Shown piece by piece: positions 5,404 to 5,535 of a DNA stretch of 5,535 nt; position 1 is the stretch's first letter; every line of letters begins with the position of its first letter. This DNA comes from Alphaproteobacteria bacterium. Lineage in GTDB: Bacteria > Pseudomonadota > Alphaproteobacteria > ATCC43930 > CGMCC-115725. The stretch spans positions 1 to 5,535 of the forward strand of contig JAFAHP010000129.1 in the NCBI GenBank assembly GCA_019237175.1. Reading direction: 5' to 3'. The notes under the pieces are model-generated. The model searched no databases. It was not told the origin of the DNA and saw only the letters and a program-made list of their open reading frames with translations. A program made the position numbers and the translations under genes.

Positions 5404-5535
5404 ATCGACCTGCCGCCGCTGCTCCTGTCGCGACTGCAATTCGCGTGTCCACGGTCTCGTTCCACATCTTCGTCGGCATCGTTCCGGCGGCCGGGATGAC
5501 CGCTACCATGCAGGTCAATCCGTGCCCGCCATTGC
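5404..5535 (+). pseudogene. Remnant resembling cytochrome bd oxidase subunit I N-terminus
   Basis: The plus strand from 5404 reads I-D-L-P-P-L-L-L-S-R-L-Q-F-A. After a shift of frame between about 5443 and 5451, the frame starting at 5445 reads VSTVSFHIF. Together these match the start of CydA/CioA, which typically reads MDL..LLLSRLQFAFTVSFHIIFP. The expected ATG is ATC and there is no ribosome site. After FHIF the sequence (VGIVPAAGMTATMQV) no longer resembles the family. The similarity spans only about 22 codons, so I treat this as a decayed fragment that may continue past the window. Sequencing error could explain one lesion but less easily all of them. CydA is the quinol-oxidising, haem b-binding subunit of the membrane bd oxidase. 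Confidence 0.42.

Overview
This is a GC-rich stretch of bacterial DNA. The short G/C-rich palindromic repeats, the ComM type and the hopanoid gene suggest an alphaproteobacterium, though no rRNA or other taxonomic marker is present. All three intact or near-intact genes lie on the minus strand, so transcription runs toward position 1.

Layout, left to right. Positions 1-1154 hold the first 384 codons of a ComM/YifB AAA+ protein, a DNA-branch-migration helicase linked to natural transformation. Its 3' end lies off the window. Positions 1155-1691 are a non-coding, repeat-rich gap with REP-like palindromes, including an inverted pair of one 38-bp element. Positions 1692-3236 hold hpnR, the cobalamin-binding radical SAM hopanoid C-3 methylase. 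Positions 3237-3625 are non-coding and carry a candidate hpnR promoter and a strong hairpin that overlaps an alternative one. Positions 3626-4684 encode a polytopic membrane protein of unrecognised function, whose start codon sits in a 21-bp tandem duplication.

Positions 4685-5535 contain no intact gene that I can support. This tract holds a nested stem candidate (4916-4968), a repeat cluster (5094-5195, perhaps transposon-end debris), a half copy of the palindromic element (5326-5342), and a short plus-strand segment resembling the N-terminus of cytochrome bd oxidase subunit I (CydA). That segment lacks a start codon and is frameshifted. The tract looks like decayed accessory DNA.

The genes do not form an obvious pathway. 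HpnR makes 3-methylhopanoids, membrane lipids also used as geological biomarkers, and it stands alone here without other hpn genes. The membrane protein is separated from it by 389 bp, so a functional link is only a guess. I found no CRISPR array, tRNA, rRNA, complete mobile element or convincing new defence-type system. The most distinctive features are hpnR, the palindromic repeat family with a compensatory stem change, and the repeat and structure signals in the gaps.
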